Assembly (NCBI RefSeq): GCF_002915575.1
Contig: NZ_PQGD01000012.1
Location: forward strand, 142,626-206,625
Length of the DNA: 64,000 bases
Reading direction: 5' to 3'
Origin: Superficieibacter electus
GTDB taxonomy: Bacteria > Pseudomonadota > Gammaproteobacteria > Enterobacterales > Enterobacteriaceae
A program made the translations under genes and the position numbers. Shown here one piece after another: positions 33,465 through 48,994 of the stretch. How positions within the stretch are numbered: the first letter of the stretch is position 1; every line of letters begins with the position of its first letter. The notes under the pieces are model-generated. The model did not search any database. It worked only from the letters and a program-made list of their open reading frames with translations, and was not told the DNA's origin.

Positions 33465-34554
33465 TTAGTTTTTAATTTCGAGCGTGATAGTGGCGTCAGC
33501 CGTAAAGGTACCCGGCTGTGGTGTCGCCCCGGTTGCACTGGCTGGCGCGGCAGAGAAGGTCAGTGAGTTATTTTCTGCTCCCCTGACATTCTGCCCTATA
33601 TCCATATCCATAGCTCCGCCATTCACATTTACCCGCTTATTCCATTTATCGAAAATAGCAATCCCGACATCTTCATTACCCTGAACTTTCATCATGGTAC
33701 CGTCAGCATCAACAGGCTCGGCTCTAAAGGTGGAGTAGACAATATCTTCATCCTCCATGCCAGTGCACCGCACCTGAATAGTTTTGGTTATTTTATTGTC
33801 AGGCACGATCTCACCTTTTGTCGCTGAAAATTTCGTGGTGGGTATCTTGCCTAGATTTACAACCAGATTCTGCCCCGCGGCAATTTCACAAGTTTGCGGC
33901 ACAACAATGCTGCCACTAATTTTGACTTCAGCAAGAATATCCGAACTAATTTTTGAGGAAGCATCATCAATACCACCGTACAAATCGGCGACAATAACAG
34001 AAGGGATGATTACTTTACCAATAAAGGGTTTATTAATCAGAAAATTTACTTTAATCTGAGAGCCTGTCTCTAACAGCGCCGGATTACCAGAATGGGGGGT
34101 AAGATCGGTATAACAAAATCCACTCCTTTCTGCATCATTTCTCACCCCCTCAAAAGGAACGGGTGAAAATCCACGATTGTGTATATAAATTTCTGTAGCA
34201 ATACTTAAATTTTCGTTCAGCGTATAATACGTTCTGTCACCTTTGGTAGTGTCCACAGGAAGTGAAGGCACTCTGGCCGTGTAATAAACATTGCTAAAAG
34301 TTGCTGAATACCGATCCAAACACTTACAAATTATTTCATAATTCCCCCCTGAGGTTAATGTTGTAATATTTGTAATCTCTGTCCCGGCTTTATTATACTC
34401 ACCATTAACCGTTACGTCATTCAGGGGAATGATTATAGACATGATATTGCCCGTCAACCATAGGCTGACATGTGCCATTCTGGTTTTCAGCCAGACACAG
34501 TCCAGGTATTGAAACCAGCAAAATAAACAAAGGTAACACCATCCGCAAATACAT
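33465..34554 (-). pseudogene. Fimbrial tip adhesin, frameshifted
   Basis: FimH/Lpf-type minor subunit split over two frames. The true start is the ATG at 34554 with AAGGAT upstream, reading MYLRMVLPLFILLVSIPGLC then LA, a signal peptide. The mature start ENQNGTCQPMVDGQYHVY follows, and this frame ends at a TGA near 34420. The rest of the protein (IIPLNDVTVNGEYNKAG to the end) is intact in the neighbouring frame. Removing one base around 34425-34440 joins them as ...GQYHVY/IIPLND and gives ~362 residues, normal for a two-domain adhesin. The C-terminal part has the pilin features SGSIVVPQTCEIAAGQ and FTADATITLEIKN. It starts 10 bp after the usher stop. A sequencing error at this point is an alternative. 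Confidence 0.78.
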
Positions 34555-34564
34555 TATAATATCC

Positions 34565-36868
34565 TTATTGACAAATCACAGTGGTCTGGACTAATTCAGA
34601 GCCTTGAGGCGGCGCAATATGATAATTAATAGCGCAGCGCGTAGCATTTTCTCTTCCCCAATTAAGAGAAAACGATCCTTGTTCTGGCATACCGGATAAA
34701 TATAACTCACCATTATCCCCCACGATCCCTGTCACAGTTCCAGATGTTAATTCTGCTGTCGCCATCGCCCCAAAAGGAACCGGTTTGCCCGTGGCCTGCA
34801 TTACATTAAATAAAACTCGATAACCCACGTGGGTCACAAACTCGGCTTTAACCACGGCACCACGCGTTGGCACCAGGTTAATCACCGTATTTTCCAGTTC
34901 AACATTTGCCCGGGAGAAATAGTTGCCATCAATGGCTACCCGGTTTTCATCATACGGATGCATTTGTGTTTTCACGGTATAGCCGCGCCAGTCGGTAGCT
35001 ACCCCGGTCGCATTTTCTATGGCTAATCCACTCGCCCCTGGTGCCTCAACCAGGGCTACCATTTCGCCTAATTCCTGTGAAAATGTAACACCATCACCAT
35101 GAACCAAAATGCCGCCACGCGCGCCATAGTTAAGCGTCTGCGAATCCTTGCTGTATGCATAACTGCCATTTACAGAACCGTAAGTACCATCGTAGTTCAT
35201 ATTGGCGTTACTGCTGTAAACATCTTCCGGTGAACTCGTCCAGGACTCCTGCAAATTATAAGACAGGTTATTGCCTTCGAGGGCCGTCCCTCCTAACCCA
35301 ACCTGCATGGTGCTTTCATTATGATTATTCTGGGTTAAAGAATAATCGATATAACTGTTACTCATCCAGCCAGACAGCGGGACAGAAATCGACAGCATGA
35401 AAATTTGTTCTTTACCATCATCATCATTACGAGAAGAATAACCGTCATCCGATGCATAACGCGTAAGCGAATCGGTGTAGTTCCAGGAGATATTCCATAA
35501 TACTTGCCGCCAGTTATTGGAGTACCCGAACTGTAATAAGCGTTCGACTTCGTTAGTTTGCCAGTATTGTTGACGACTGAGGGTGAGATACATATTCCCA
35601 AAACCCGGACCAAAAAATTGAGTCCATGTGCCTTCTATACGACTACGCCGATTTCCTGTTAACCAGAAATCATTATCATCGTCCTGCCGTGATGCCCATT
35701 CATTGAGCGTGTAATAACCTTCCGTTGAATAACGGTAGCCGACTAACCGGAACGAGGTATCCGTATCATCAAATCGTTTGGAATACAGGAAACGATACGA
35801 TTGTCCGCTTTCATCTTCACCACCATCAAACTGCGAATGTGCATGCGTCACATCGACTGAAATAGCGCCGATATCACCCAGATCCTTCCCCACGCCGAAT
35901 GCCGCAGAGTAATAATTTTCCGCAGCCTGCGCCCCGCCATAGACAGTTAAGCCCCATGGCAAACCGTGCAGTATCTGCGCCTGAAGGACATCGGGCTTGT
36001 AATCTTCGTCATCACGCATTTCCCCGACGCTGATATCAATGTCGGTCTGTCCTTCACGCTTGAGGATAGCGAGCGAGGCATAGGGCTGAGTAAAGTGTTG
36101 TTCGCTGCCGTCTTCTTCTTTAATGGTGACATCCAGATCGCCACCACTGTTGGTAGTGTTCAAATCGGTAATCGCAAATGCGCCCTGAGGCACAGCGGAT
36201 TGATAAATCACATAATTATTCTGCCGGATAATGACGGTCGCATTGCTTTTTGCGATACCACGGACCACCGGCGCAAAACCGTTCAAACTGGCGGGCAACA
36301 TATCGTTATCAGTATACAACCGCACACCGCGAACCTGGGTACTGTCAAAAACATCGCTGGCCGTCCAGGTATCACCCACCATGATCTGACTACGTAATGC
36401 CGCAATATTACGCTGCATGTAGGTGCTGATAGAATTATATTCAGCATCACTATTAGTGGCATTCAACGTACTGTAGTTACGCAAGCGCCATGCACCGATG
36501 TTAATCCCATTACGTAAATTCAGATAATAGTCATCATCCTCGTCATATTCTGACCGCAAAGTATGAGAACCTGAAAAATCATAGTTCATCATCATTGCGT
36601 TAATACCCTCATCCCAACGGGTGGGGCTGATGTAATCACGGGCAAAATTATCAATGTACAATTGAGGTATTGAGACGATTAACGCAAGCCTGTTCGCATC
36701 CAGTGACCATGTTGCGCCCGGAACTAAAGGTGTAGGATCGACACATGCCGTATTATCCACCTTTTGTAATGAAGGTAAGGCGTCCACTTTAACGCCATAA
36801 GAGGCCAGAACACCAGAAATTAAATTACGTTTTATTAAACTTACTCCATAATATTTTATATTGTCCAT
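34565..36868 (-). pseudogene. Outer-membrane fimbrial usher, N-terminally truncated
   Basis: Usher of chaperone-usher fimbriae (FimD/LpfC family); the open part is 767 residues against a usual ~830-870. The beta-barrel, plug and C-terminal domains are present (WDEGINAMMMNYDFSGS, VRGIAKSNATVIIRQN, GATGVATDWRGYTV-like and VVPTRGAVVKAEF blocks). It ends with the paired-cysteine segment CAINYHIAPPQGSELVQTTV. The first ~100 residues, meaning the signal peptide and most of the N-terminal chaperone-subunit binding domain, are missing; family similarity begins near LISGVLASYGVKVDALPSL. No Shine-Dalgarno precedes the ATG. Without a signal peptide it cannot reach the outer membrane. Confidence 0.82.
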
Positions 36869-37350
36869 CAGCTTAATTATTCACTATAAAAATCCGTCAA
36901 GGAATTGCGGGGCGGGATTATAGACTTATATAAAAAAAGCACCATATAAAAAATTATTTAAAGGAGGGTTATAAATAAGGCGGATGAAAAAGGGGCAAGT
37001 TCGATTAAAAAATCATATAATCAAACATATTACATATCTTATATTACCGCATTGTATTATACAATTTACATTATCTATTTTTCAGAATAAATTTATGTTT
37101 ATGCTATATTTCGAACAAGAATGAGCTAATGCGCAAAAAAACGATAATTTTAAACCAACAAAAAAATCCACAATAAAACTACATTCATCATGATGATATA
37201 TTATTCGTAATGAATAAGTAAGCAATAATTTATAGCCGCAAACTTGTTAAAGCGATCAGTTTATGATCTAAAAAGTTACAACACGTATCTCTTTTACCTT
37301 AAATGTCTTTTTCAGGTACTAAAAATTTAAAAAAATACGGCAAAAAAGGG
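36869..37350. other. AT-rich spacer between truncated usher and glmS
   Basis: About 480 bp of very AT-rich DNA with many A and T runs and no credible coding frame. I found no recognisable remnant of the expected chaperone or major pilin genes, so those were probably deleted, not merely mutated. It holds the 5' side of the usher remnant and ends at the glmS terminator. Confidence 0.6.
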
Positions 37351-37376
37351 AATGCTGCATAAGATTATGCAGCATT
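37341..37376 (-). terminator. glmS terminator
   Basis: On the minus strand AATGCTGCATAA and TTATGCAGCATT form a perfect 12-bp stem followed by CCCTTTTTTG, 16 bp after the glmS stop. This is also the classical Tn7 target side of glmS; no Tn7 end is visible. Confidence 0.88.
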
Positions 37377-37392
37377 ATTAATGAAAGGAATG

Positions 37393-39222
37393 TTATTCAA
37401 CAGTTACAGACTTCGCGAGATTACGCGGTTGGTCCACATCCGTCCCTTTGATTAACGCAACGTGATACGCCAGCAACTGTAATGGCACGGTGTAGAAGAT
37501 TGGCGCAATCACCTCTTCAACATGCGGCATTTCAATGATGTGCATATTATCGCTGCTGGAGAAGCCAGCATCCCGATCGGCAAAGACATAGAGCTGACCG
37601 CCACGGGCGCGCACTTCTTCAATATTGGACTTCAGTTTTTCCAGCAGATCGTTATTCGGCGCAACAACAATGACCGGCATATCCGCATCAATTAATGCCA
37701 GCGGACCATGTTTTAATTCGCCTGCCGCATACGCTTCAGCATGAATATACGAGATCTCTTTCAGCTTTAGCGCGCCTTCCAGCGCAATCGGATACTGGTC
37801 GCCCCGGCCAAGGAATAGTGCGTGATGCTTGTCAGAGAAATCTTCAGCCAGCGCTTCAATACGCTTATCCTGCGACAGCATCTGCTCAATACGGCTCGGC
37901 AACGCCTGTAAACCGTGAACAATGTCGTGCTCAACGGAGGCATCCAGACCTTTCAGACGCGCCAGTTTCGCTACCAGCATCAACAGCACGGTCAACTGGG
38001 TGGTGAAGGCTTTGGTGGAGGCCACGCCGATTTCGGTACCGGCATTGGTCATCATCGCCAGATCGGATTCCCGTACCAGAGAGGAACCCGGTACGTTACA
38101 AATCGCCAGCGAACCCAGATAGCCCAGTTCTTTGGAAAGACGCAGACCGGCCAGCGTATCCGCCGTTTCACCAGACTGAGACAGGGTGATCATCAGGCTA
38201 TTACGACGCACCGCAGACTTGCGATAGCGAAACTCGGAAGCAATTTCGACATCGCACGGAATACCGGCCAGCGATTCAAACCAGTAGCGCGAGACCATAC
38301 CAGAGTTATAGGACGTGCCGCAGGCGATGATCTGAATATGCTCAACCTGCGCCAGCAGATCGTTCGCATTTGGACCCAGCTCGCTTAAGTCCACCTCACC
38401 ATGGCTGATGCGTCCGGTCAGGGTGTTTTTAATGGCATTCGGCTGTTCGTAGATCTCTTTTTGCATATAGTGGCGATAAATACCTTTATCACCCGCATCA
38501 TATTGCAGGTTGGATTCAATATCCTGACGTTTCACTTGCGCGCCGGTTTTATCGAAAATAGAGACAGTACGACGGGTTACTTCTGCAATATCGCCCTCTT
38601 CAAGGAAGATAAAGCGACGCGTCACCGGCAGCAGTGCCAGCTGGTCGGAGGCAATAAAGTTTTCTCCCATGCCGAGTCCAATAACCAGCGGGCTACCTGA
38701 ACGGGCGGCCAGCAGGGTATCCGGTTTACGGGTATCCATGATCACCGTACCGTATGCGCCGCGCAGTTGCGGGATGGTACGTAAAACCGCGTCACGCAGA
38801 GTACCGCCCTGCTCCAGCTCCCAATGCACTAAGTGAGCAATCACTTCGGTATCAGTTTCGGAGACAAAGGTGTAACCGCGCGCTTTCAGCATTTCACGCA
38901 GTGGTTCATGGTTTTCGATGATGCCGTTATGTACCACGACAATGTGTTCAGAGACATGCGGGTGCGCGTTGCTTTCTGACGGTTCACCATGCGTTGCCCA
39001 GCGAGTGTGAGCAATACCGGTTCCCCCATGCAGCGGGTGTTCTTCCGCCGCCTGAGATAGCATTTGTACTTTACCGAGACGACGCAGACGGGTCATGTTC
39101 CCTTCATTGTCAACCACTGCCAGACCGGCAGAGTCATAGCCACGATATTCAAGACGACGTAAACCTTCGAGAAGGATTTCCGCTACATCACGCTGCGCGA
39201 TAGCGCCTACAATTCCACACAT
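37393..39222 (-). CDS. glmS: Glucosamine-6-phosphate synthase GlmS
   Basis: Converts fructose-6-phosphate and glutamine to glucosamine-6-phosphate, the first step of UDP-GlcNAc synthesis. It has 609 residues. The N-terminal nucleophile Cys2 is in [12 protein letters not shown], the glutaminase domain has [16 protein letters not shown]. Two SIS domains carry [14 protein letters not shown] and [10 protein letters not shown]. The C terminus is [11 protein letters not shown]. It follows glmU in the same direction, and its leader keeps the GlmZ-responsive sequence. Confidence 0.98.
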   Translation of the reverse strand: MCGIVGAIAQRDVAEILLEGLRRLEYRGYDSAGLAVVDNEGNMTRLRRLGKVQMLSQAAEEHPLHGGTGIAHTRWATHGEPSESNAHPHVSEHIVVVHNGIIENHEPLREMLKARGYTFVSETDTEVIAHLVHWELEQGGTLRDAVLRTIPQLRGAYGTVIMDTRKPDTLLAARSGSPLVIGLGMGENFIASDQLALLPVTRRFIFLEEGDIAEVTRRTVSIFDKTGAQVKRQDIESNLQYDAGDKGIYRHYMQKEIYEQPNAIKNTLTGRISHGEVDLSELGPNANDLLAQVEHIQIIACGTSYNSGMVSRYWFESLAGIPCDVEIASEFRYRKSAVRRNSLMITLSQSGETADTLAGLRLSKELGYLGSLAICNVPGSSLVRESDLAMMTNAGTEIGVASTKAFTTQLTVLLMLVAKLARLKGLDASVEHDIVHGLQALPSRIEQMLSQDKRIEALAEDFSDKHHALFLGRGDQYPIALEGALKLKEISYIHAEAYAAGELKHGPLALIDADMPVIVVAPNNDLLEKLKSNIEEVRARGGQLYVFADRDAGFSSSDNMHIIEMPHVEEVIAPIFYTVPLQLLAYHVALIKGTDVDQPRNLAKSVTVE

Positions 39223-39275
39223 AGTTTTTTGATTCCGATTTTGGCTTTACGCCATGCGTTGTCGGTCAACCTGTT
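39223..39275 (-). promoter_or_regulatory. glmS leader with GlmZ target region
   Basis: In the glmS direction the 50 bases before the ATG read GGTTGACCGACAACGCATGG and continue GCGTAAAGCCAAAATCGG. This matches the E. coli glmS leader, where sRNA GlmZ opens an inhibitory hairpin. Conservation suggests the same post-transcriptional control here. Confidence 0.65.
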
Positions 39276-39277
39276 TC

Positions 39278-39400
39278 CCCTTCGTCTTTCACTCTGTAGC
39301 TGCGTTGGCTACGCTTGCTCACTACGGTCACTTACTTTAGTAAGCTCCCGTAGATTCCCAAGCTTGCCGCCTTGCTACAGCGCGAAATACTTTGGGTAAT
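39278..39400. repeat. ERIC element in the glmU-glmS spacer
   Basis: About 123 bp of an enterobacterial repetitive intergenic consensus. Diagnostic parts are CTGCGTTGGCTACGCTTGCT, GGTCACTTACTT, AGTAAGCTCC, GATTCCCAAGCTTGCCGCC and a terminal TTTGGGTA. The element is an imperfect palindrome. It is absent from the shorter E. coli K-12 spacer. Confidence 0.85.
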
Positions 39401-39505
39401 ACCCGTTTTCCGGGCACCCCGAGCCTTGTAGAGAGTGGGGTTATTTTTATAGGTACTGCTTTTGGGCGGGAGAGTTATATTTCTCTCCTCTACCCTGGCC
39501 TGCAT

Positions 39506-39536
39506 GCCGGATGGCGCTGACGCTTATCCGGCCTAC
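39506..39536. repeat. REP element downstream of glmU
   Basis: GCCGGAT and ATCCGGC around GGCGCTGACGCTT, followed by CTAC, the canonical Y-type REP. Confidence 0.75.
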
Positions 39537-39582
39537 AAAATATCATCGAACGCGGCAAACGAAGCCCCATCCGACGACATCA

Positions 39583-40953
39583 TTACTTTTTCTTCACCGG
39601 GCGCTGCCAGCCGGTTTTATGGGTCTGCGGCACGCGGCTTAATACCAGTTCATTATCAGCGACGTTGCGCGTCACGGTGGTGCCTGCGGCAATGGTCGCG
39701 CCGTTGCCCACACTGACTGGAGCCACCAGTTGAGTGTCAGAGCCAACAAAGACATCGTCGCCAATAATGGTTTTGAATTTATTCGCACCATCGTAATTGC
39801 AGGTGATCGTACCTGCGCCGATATTCACGTTGTCGCCAATTTCCGCATCGCCCAGGTAGGTCAGATGACCTGCTTTCGAGCCTTTTCCCAGACGCGCTTT
39901 TTTCATCTCAACAAAGTTGCCAACGTGAGCGCCCTCCAGCAGCTCTGCGCCAGGCCGCAAGCGCGCGAATGGCCCGATGGTACAGGCGGCGTCAAGCCGT
40001 GCGTCTTCCACTACGCTGTAAGGGCTGATTTCGCAATCATCGCCAATCACGCTGTTTTTGATAACGCAGCCCGCGCCGATTTTCACGCGATTACCCAGCG
40101 TCACGTTGCCTTCAAGAATAACGTTAGTATCAATTTCGACATCGCGCCCGTGTTGTAGCGTACCGCGCAGATCAAAACGCGCCGGATCGCGCAGCATCAC
40201 GCCCGCCAGCAGCAGTTTTTCTGCCTGCTCAGACTGATAAACACGCTCCAGCCGTGAAAGTTGCAGGCGATTGTTAACGCCTTCCACTTCGCTCAGGCGA
40301 TCGGGATGAACGGCGGCGATTCCGTTTCCTTCCTGCCAGGCCAGGGCAATAATATCGGTAATGTAATACTCGCCCTGCGCGTTATTGTTGTTCAGCTTCG
40401 CCAGCCAGCGTTTCATATCCGCGCCGTTGGCGATCAGAATGCCGGTGTTAATCTCCTGAATCTGACGCTGTTCATCCGTCGCATCTTTATGCTCGACGAT
40501 ACCCGTCACCTTGCCGTTTTCACGGGTAATGCGACCATAGCCTGTCGGGTCATCAAGTTTAACGGTCAGCAGACCAATGCCGTCCTGCGGTTTAGCGTCA
40601 CGCAGGCGTTGCAGTGTCTCAATGGAGATTAGCGGAACGTCACCGTAAAGCATCAGGATGTCTTCATCATCAGCAAAGAACGGCGCGGCTTGCTGCATCG
40701 CGTGACCGGTGCCGAGTTGTTCTGCCTGGAGCACCCAATTCAAATTGTCATCACGCAGGGTTTGCTTAAGCAAATCGCCACCGTGCCCATAGACCAGATG
40801 AACCTTCGTCGCCCCTATATGGTTAGCTGCATCAATGACATGTTGCACCATGGGCTTGCCACCCAGGGTATGCAGCACCTTAGGGAGATCGGAATACATG
40901 CGCGTGCCTTTGCCTGCGGCAAGGATCACTACGCTCATCGCATTGTTTGCCAT
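39583..40953 (-). CDS. glmU: Bifunctional GlmU (uridylyltransferase/acetyltransferase)
   Basis: Acetylates glucosamine-1-phosphate and then forms UDP-GlcNAc. It has 456 residues. The nucleotidyltransferase motif is [18 protein letters not shown] at 11-28. From ~250 the C-terminal half is a left-handed beta helix of hexapeptide repeats ([19 protein letters not shown] and similar), with the active-site region [18 protein letters not shown]. The order glmU-glmS gives coordinated amino-sugar supply. Confidence 0.98.
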   Translation of the reverse strand: MANNAMSVVILAAGKGTRMYSDLPKVLHTLGGKPMVQHVIDAANHIGATKVHLVYGHGGDLLKQTLRDDNLNWVLQAEQLGTGHAMQQAAPFFADDEDILMLYGDVPLISIETLQRLRDAKPQDGIGLLTVKLDDPTGYGRITRENGKVTGIVEHKDATDEQRQIQEINTGILIANGADMKRWLAKLNNNNAQGEYYITDIIALAWQEGNGIAAVHPDRLSEVEGVNNRLQLSRLERVYQSEQAEKLLLAGVMLRDPARFDLRGTLQHGRDVEIDTNVILEGNVTLGNRVKIGAGCVIKNSVIGDDCEISPYSVVEDARLDAACTIGPFARLRPGAELLEGAHVGNFVEMKKARLGKGSKAGHLTYLGDAEIGDNVNIGAGTITCNYDGANKFKTIIGDDVFVGSDTQLVAPVSVGNGATIAAGTTVTRNVADNELVLSRVPQTHKTGWQRPVKKK

Positions 40954-41231
40954 ACGCGTCCTGACTGTAATGTAAGTAAGAAGTAGATAACTTTCCCGTT
41001 GAAAACTCTACATATTTTTCACAAGAAAATGAAGCGCCTTGAAAATACGCAACGTGGCGAAATAACAGGGTGATTATCAATGACAAGAGAGGTATTTATC
41101 GCATGAATTTTACTATTCAGGCATTATTTTCTTTAAAAGTGATTGTTTTAGATATTTTTTTTATTCACAAAGAAAGAATAAAACCAGCGGCCCAGGCGCT
41201 GGTTTTATTGCATTTCCAATGGCAGGTGAGA

Positions 41232-41930
41232 TTAGTTACGCGACATAAAAATACGCAGCACGTACCAGAACATCGTCGCGATAGAAGCAAACAGATGCAG
41301 CGCCGCGCCAGCCGGGCGATCAACCGGATAATGGTGAATGATATTAGAGGTGTCATACAGGATAAAACCTGCGCACAGTAATACCATTGCTGCACTAAAC
41401 CACACGCCCATTGAGAAACCGAAAATCACACTGGCTACGATGCCTCCCAGCGCGATAAAGGCGGCCATGGATAAAAAAGAACCCATGAACGAAAAATCTT
41501 TTTTAGTGGTAAAGGCGGTAAAAGTTAATCCCCCAACCAGCAGTAGCGTAGTAATTCCCGCGCCCGCAATGATGGATGGATTTATCAAGGCCGCAAGTGT
41601 TAACAGTGGGGCGAAAATTAGCGCTTCAGCAAGCACATAAATTCCAAGGCCAATAAGCTGTGTCTGGTTTGAGCTGGCATTATCGGCCAGCCGGGTTGCC
41701 AGCATACTGACCAGCATAAAGGCACCCAGCACCACCAGCCAGCCGTACTTACCGCCTGCCATCAGCACTTCCAGCATTTTGGCACCAAGGCCGGTAGACA
41801 TAAACATGCCGCTCAGAACGATAAACCCTGTAACCGCACCGGCCAGATGTAAGTAGGCCTGACGAATGAAGGTAGCACGATCGCTACGCAGCCCAGGTTG
41901 TGGGCCTGCAAAAAATGGCTTGAATGACAT
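41232..41930 (-). CDS. Bax inhibitor-1 (YbhL/YccA-type) family membrane protein
   Basis: Inner-membrane protein of 232 residues with about seven hydrophobic segments (for example LAGAVTGFIVLSGMFMSTGL and WLVVLGAFMLVSMLATRLA). Family features are the tail block LYDTSNIIHH, with the conserved Asp, and LFASIATMFWYVLRIFMSRN. Related enteric proteins are YccA, an FtsH regulator, and YbhL, but this is a distinct copy. It stands alone between the atp operon terminator and glmU, a spacer with no gene in E. coli. Function is unknown; a calcium/proton leak channel or FtsH modulator is possible by family. Confidence 0.85.
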   Translation of the reverse strand: MSFKPFFAGPQPGLRSDRATFIRQAYLHLAGAVTGFIVLSGMFMSTGLGAKMLEVLMAGGKYGWLVVLGAFMLVSMLATRLADNASSNQTQLIGLGIYVLAEALIFAPLLTLAALINPSIIAGAGITTLLLVGGLTFTAFTTKKDFSFMGSFLSMAAFIALGGIVASVIFGFSMGVWFSAAMVLLCAGFILYDTSNIIHHYPVDRPAGAALHLFASIATMFWYVLRIFMSRN

Positions 41931-42053
41931 ATTGATGATCCCTCACATAATAACCCAAGAAATAGTCACGACAGGTAAAATAACATTCTGTGGATAGGGT
42001 GACAAATATAACCCCTGTCTGTAGCTGGAATGACCAGGAGAGGTGAGCGCCAT

Positions 42054-42082
42054 AAAAAAAGCCAGCCTGAAATCAGGCTGGC
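42054..42082 (-). terminator. atp operon terminator
   Basis: GCCAGCCTGA, two bases and TCAGGCTGGC form a perfect 10-bp stem followed on the minus strand by TTTTTTT, 20 bp after atpC. Confidence 0.92.
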
Positions 42083-42102
42083 TTAGATTTTTCAAGCCGG
42101 TG

Positions 42103-42522
42103 TTACATCGCTTTTTTGGTCAACTCGATAACGCGCAGTTTGGCGATCGCTTTGGCCAGTTCCGCAGATGCCTGAGCGTAATCCACGTCACCATGAGAGC
42201 TTTTAATGTGCTCTTCAGCCTTACGTTTCGCTTCCAGTGCTCGCGCTTCGTCGAGATCCTGGCCGCGAATCGCGGTATCAGCCAGTACGGTCACACTACC
42301 AGGCTGCACTTCAAGAATGCCGCCTGACAGGTAGATAAACTCTTCATGACCGTGCTGCTTCACGATGCGGATCATACCAGGCTTAATGGCGGTGAGTAGC
42401 GGCGCGTGCCCCGGGTAAATACCCAGTTCACCTTCACTACCCGTTACCTGGATTTTCTCGACCAGACCAGAGAACATTTGTTGCTCTGCGCTGACGACGT
42501 CCAGGTGGTAAGTCATTGCCAT
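42103..42522 (-). CDS. atpC: ATP synthase F1 subunit epsilon
   Basis: Central-stalk subunit that also inhibits hydrolysis. It has 139 residues: an N-terminal beta sandwich ([31 protein letters not shown]) and a C-terminal helical hairpin from ~90. Last gene of the atp operon. Confidence 0.97.
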
Positions 42523-42542
42523 ATCACCCTCCGATTAAGGCG

Positions 42543-44815
<2,273 letters not shown>

Positions 44816-44865
44816 GAGCTTCTCCTCAATGCCTTGCGGCCTGCCCTAAGACAAGCCGCCAGACG

Positions 44866-46407
44866 TTACCAGGACTGGGTTGCTTTGAAGGAATCGAGGA
44901 TGCCTTTCAGCTTGCCTTCGATTTCGTCGTTATAGCCGCCACTCTGGTTGATCTCTTGCATTAGCGGAGCGTGATCACGGTCAACGTAGGCCAGCAGAGC
45001 GGCTTCAAAGCTACCGATTTTCGCCAGTTCAACATCCGCCAGATAGCCACGCTCTGCCGCAAACAGCACCAGAGACTGCTGCGCAACGGACATCGGCGCA
45101 TACTGTTTCTGTTTCAGCAGTTCAGTCACTTTCTGACCGTGATCGAGCTGTTTACGGGTCGCATCATCAAGGTCGGATGCAAACTGGGAGAACGCCGCCA
45201 GTTCACGATACTGTGCCAGCGCGGTACGAATACCACCGGACAGTTTTTTCATGATCTTGGTCTGCGCTGCGCCACCTACACGGGATACCGAGATACCCGG
45301 GTTAACCGCAGGACGAATACCGGCGTTAAACAGGTTGGATTCCAGGAAGATCTGACCATCGGTAATGGAAATTACGTTGGTCGGAACGAACGCGGAAACG
45401 TCACCAGCTTGCGTTTCGATAATCGGCAGGGCGGTCAGAGAACCGGTTTTGCCTGTCACTTCACCTTTGGTGAAGGCTTCGACGTATTCAGCGTTAACAC
45501 GCGCAGCACGCTCCAGCAGACGGGAGTGGAGGTAGAATACGTCGCCCGGGAATGCTTCACGTCCTGGCGGACGACGGAGCAGCAGGGAGATCTGACGATA
45601 AGCGACAGCCTGTTTAGACAGGTCATCATAAATAATCAGTGCATCTTCACCACGGTCACGGAAGTATTCGCCCATTGCGCAACCGGCATACGGTGCCAGA
45701 TATTGCAGTGCAGCGGATTCAGACGCGGTGGCGACCACAACGATGGTATTCGCCAGTGCGCCGTGTTCTTCCAGTTTACGTACCACGTTAGAGATAGTGG
45801 ACGCTTTCTGGCCGATAGCAACATAAATACATTTGATGCCGGAGTCGCGCTGGTTGATGATGGCATCAATAGCCAGTGCGGTTTTACCGGTCTGACGGTC
45901 GCCGATAACCAGTTCACGCTGACCACGACCGATTGGGATCATGGCGTCAACGGATTTGTAACCGGTCTGAACCGGCTGGTCTACGGACTGACGGTCGATA
46001 ACGCCCGGTGCGATAGCTTCAACGGCAGAGAAGCCGTCGTTATCAACCGGACCTTTACCATCAATTGGCGCACCCAGGGTGTTCAACACACGGCCCAGCA
46101 GGCCACGGCCAACCGGTACTTCCAGGATACGACCAGTACACTTCACCTTCATGCCTTCGGCGAGGTCAGCGTACGGACCCATCACCACTGCACCGACAGA
46201 GTCGCGCTCGAGGTTCAGGGCGATAGCGTAACGGTTACCCGGCAGGGAGATCATTTCACCCTGCATACAATCGGCCAGGCCGTGAATGCGGATAACACCG
46301 TCACTTACAGAAACAATAGTACCTTCGTTGTGAGCTTCGCTCACCACATTGAACTGAGCAATGCGCTGCTTGATCAGTTCGCTGATTTCGGTGGAATTCA
46401 GTTGCAT
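44866..46407 (-). CDS. atpA: ATP synthase F1 subunit alpha
   Basis: Non-catalytic nucleotide-binding subunit. It has 513 residues. P-loop GDRQTGKTA at ~169-177, the arginine-finger region VSRVGGAAQ, and the N-terminal delta-contact segment [16 protein letters not shown] are visible. It is 12 bp downstream of atpH. Confidence 0.98.
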   Translation of the reverse strand: MQLNSTEISELIKQRIAQFNVVSEAHNEGTIVSVSDGVIRIHGLADCMQGEMISLPGNRYAIALNLERDSVGAVVMGPYADLAEGMKVKCTGRILEVPVGRGLLGRVLNTLGAPIDGKGPVDNDGFSAVEAIAPGVIDRQSVDQPVQTGYKSVDAMIPIGRGQRELVIGDRQTGKTALAIDAIINQRDSGIKCIYVAIGQKASTISNVVRKLEEHGALANTIVVVATASESAALQYLAPYAGCAMGEYFRDRGEDALIIYDDLSKQAVAYRQISLLLRRPPGREAFPGDVFYLHSRLLERAARVNAEYVEAFTKGEVTGKTGSLTALPIIETQAGDVSAFVPTNVISITDGQIFLESNLFNAGIRPAVNPGISVSRVGGAAQTKIMKKLSGGIRTALAQYRELAAFSQFASDLDDATRKQLDHGQKVTELLKQKQYAPMSVAQQSLVLFAAERGYLADVELAKIGSFEAALLAYVDRDHAPLMQEINQSGGYNDEIEGKLKGILDSFKATQSW

Positions 46408-46419
46408 GCTCCAGTCCCC

Positions 46420-46953
46420 TTAAGACTGCAAGACGTCTGCAAGGCGATCAAGACGGCCGCGTACGCTACCATCAATGACCATATCACCCGCTCGGATGAT
46501 AACTCCTGCCATTACAGACTTATCGATTTTGCAATTCAGCTTAACTTTGCGTGACAGACGTTTTTCCATCGCGGCGCTGATTTTCGTAAGCTGTTCGTCA
46601 CTCAATGCGGTAGCAGAAGTGACTTCTACCTCTGCGATAGCCTCACTGGCTGCGCGCAGGTGAATAAACTGCTCAAGAACATCCGGGAGCGCGTTAAGAC
46701 GATTGTTTTCAGCCATCACCCGAATCAGGTTCTGACCGCTTTCGTCTAACTGCTCACCGCAGACGGCGATAAACGACTCAGCGAGCGTTTCCGGCGCAAG
46801 TGCACCCGAAAGAAGCTCTGCCATTTGTTCGTTCTTAGTAACCTCAGCGGCAAACGCCAGCATGTCCTGCCAGCGGTCAACGCGTTGGTGTTCAACGGCA
46901 AAGTCAAAAGCTGCTTTGGCGTAGGGGCGAGCTACCGTTACAAATTCAGACAT
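46420..46953 (-). CDS. atpH: ATP synthase F1 subunit delta
   Basis: Stator subunit joining F1 to the b dimer. It has 177 residues. The N-terminal helical domain ([15 protein letters not shown]) and C-terminal block [20 protein letters not shown] with [10 protein letters not shown] are the family signatures. Confidence 0.97.
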   Translation of the reverse strand: MSEFVTVARPYAKAAFDFAVEHQRVDRWQDMLAFAAEVTKNEQMAELLSGALAPETLAESFIAVCGEQLDESGQNLIRVMAENNRLNALPDVLEQFIHLRAASEAIAEVEVTSATALSDEQLTKISAAMEKRLSRKVKLNCKIDKSVMAGVIIRAGDMVIDGSVRGRLDRLADVLQS

Positions 46954-46967
46954 CGGCCCCTCCCTCC

Positions 46968-47757
<790 letters not shown>

Positions 47758-47786
47758 TCAGTTTAAAACATTTAGTGGTGGTAAAA

Positions 47787-48994
<1,208 letters not shown>

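Noticed and set aside
37341-37392. Possible Tn7 insertion downstream of glmS
   Set aside because: The attTn7 region is present but there is no Tn7 end repeat or tns gene; the intrinsic terminator follows glmS normally.
41989-41997. DnaA-box-like TGTGGATAG upstream of the BI-1 gene
   Set aside because: A single 8/9 match without GATC clustering or other boxes is expected by chance.
44971-46554. 527-residue plus-strand ORF antisense to atpA
   Set aside because: It is the shadow of the highly biased atpA codons; composition is improbable and atpA is certain.
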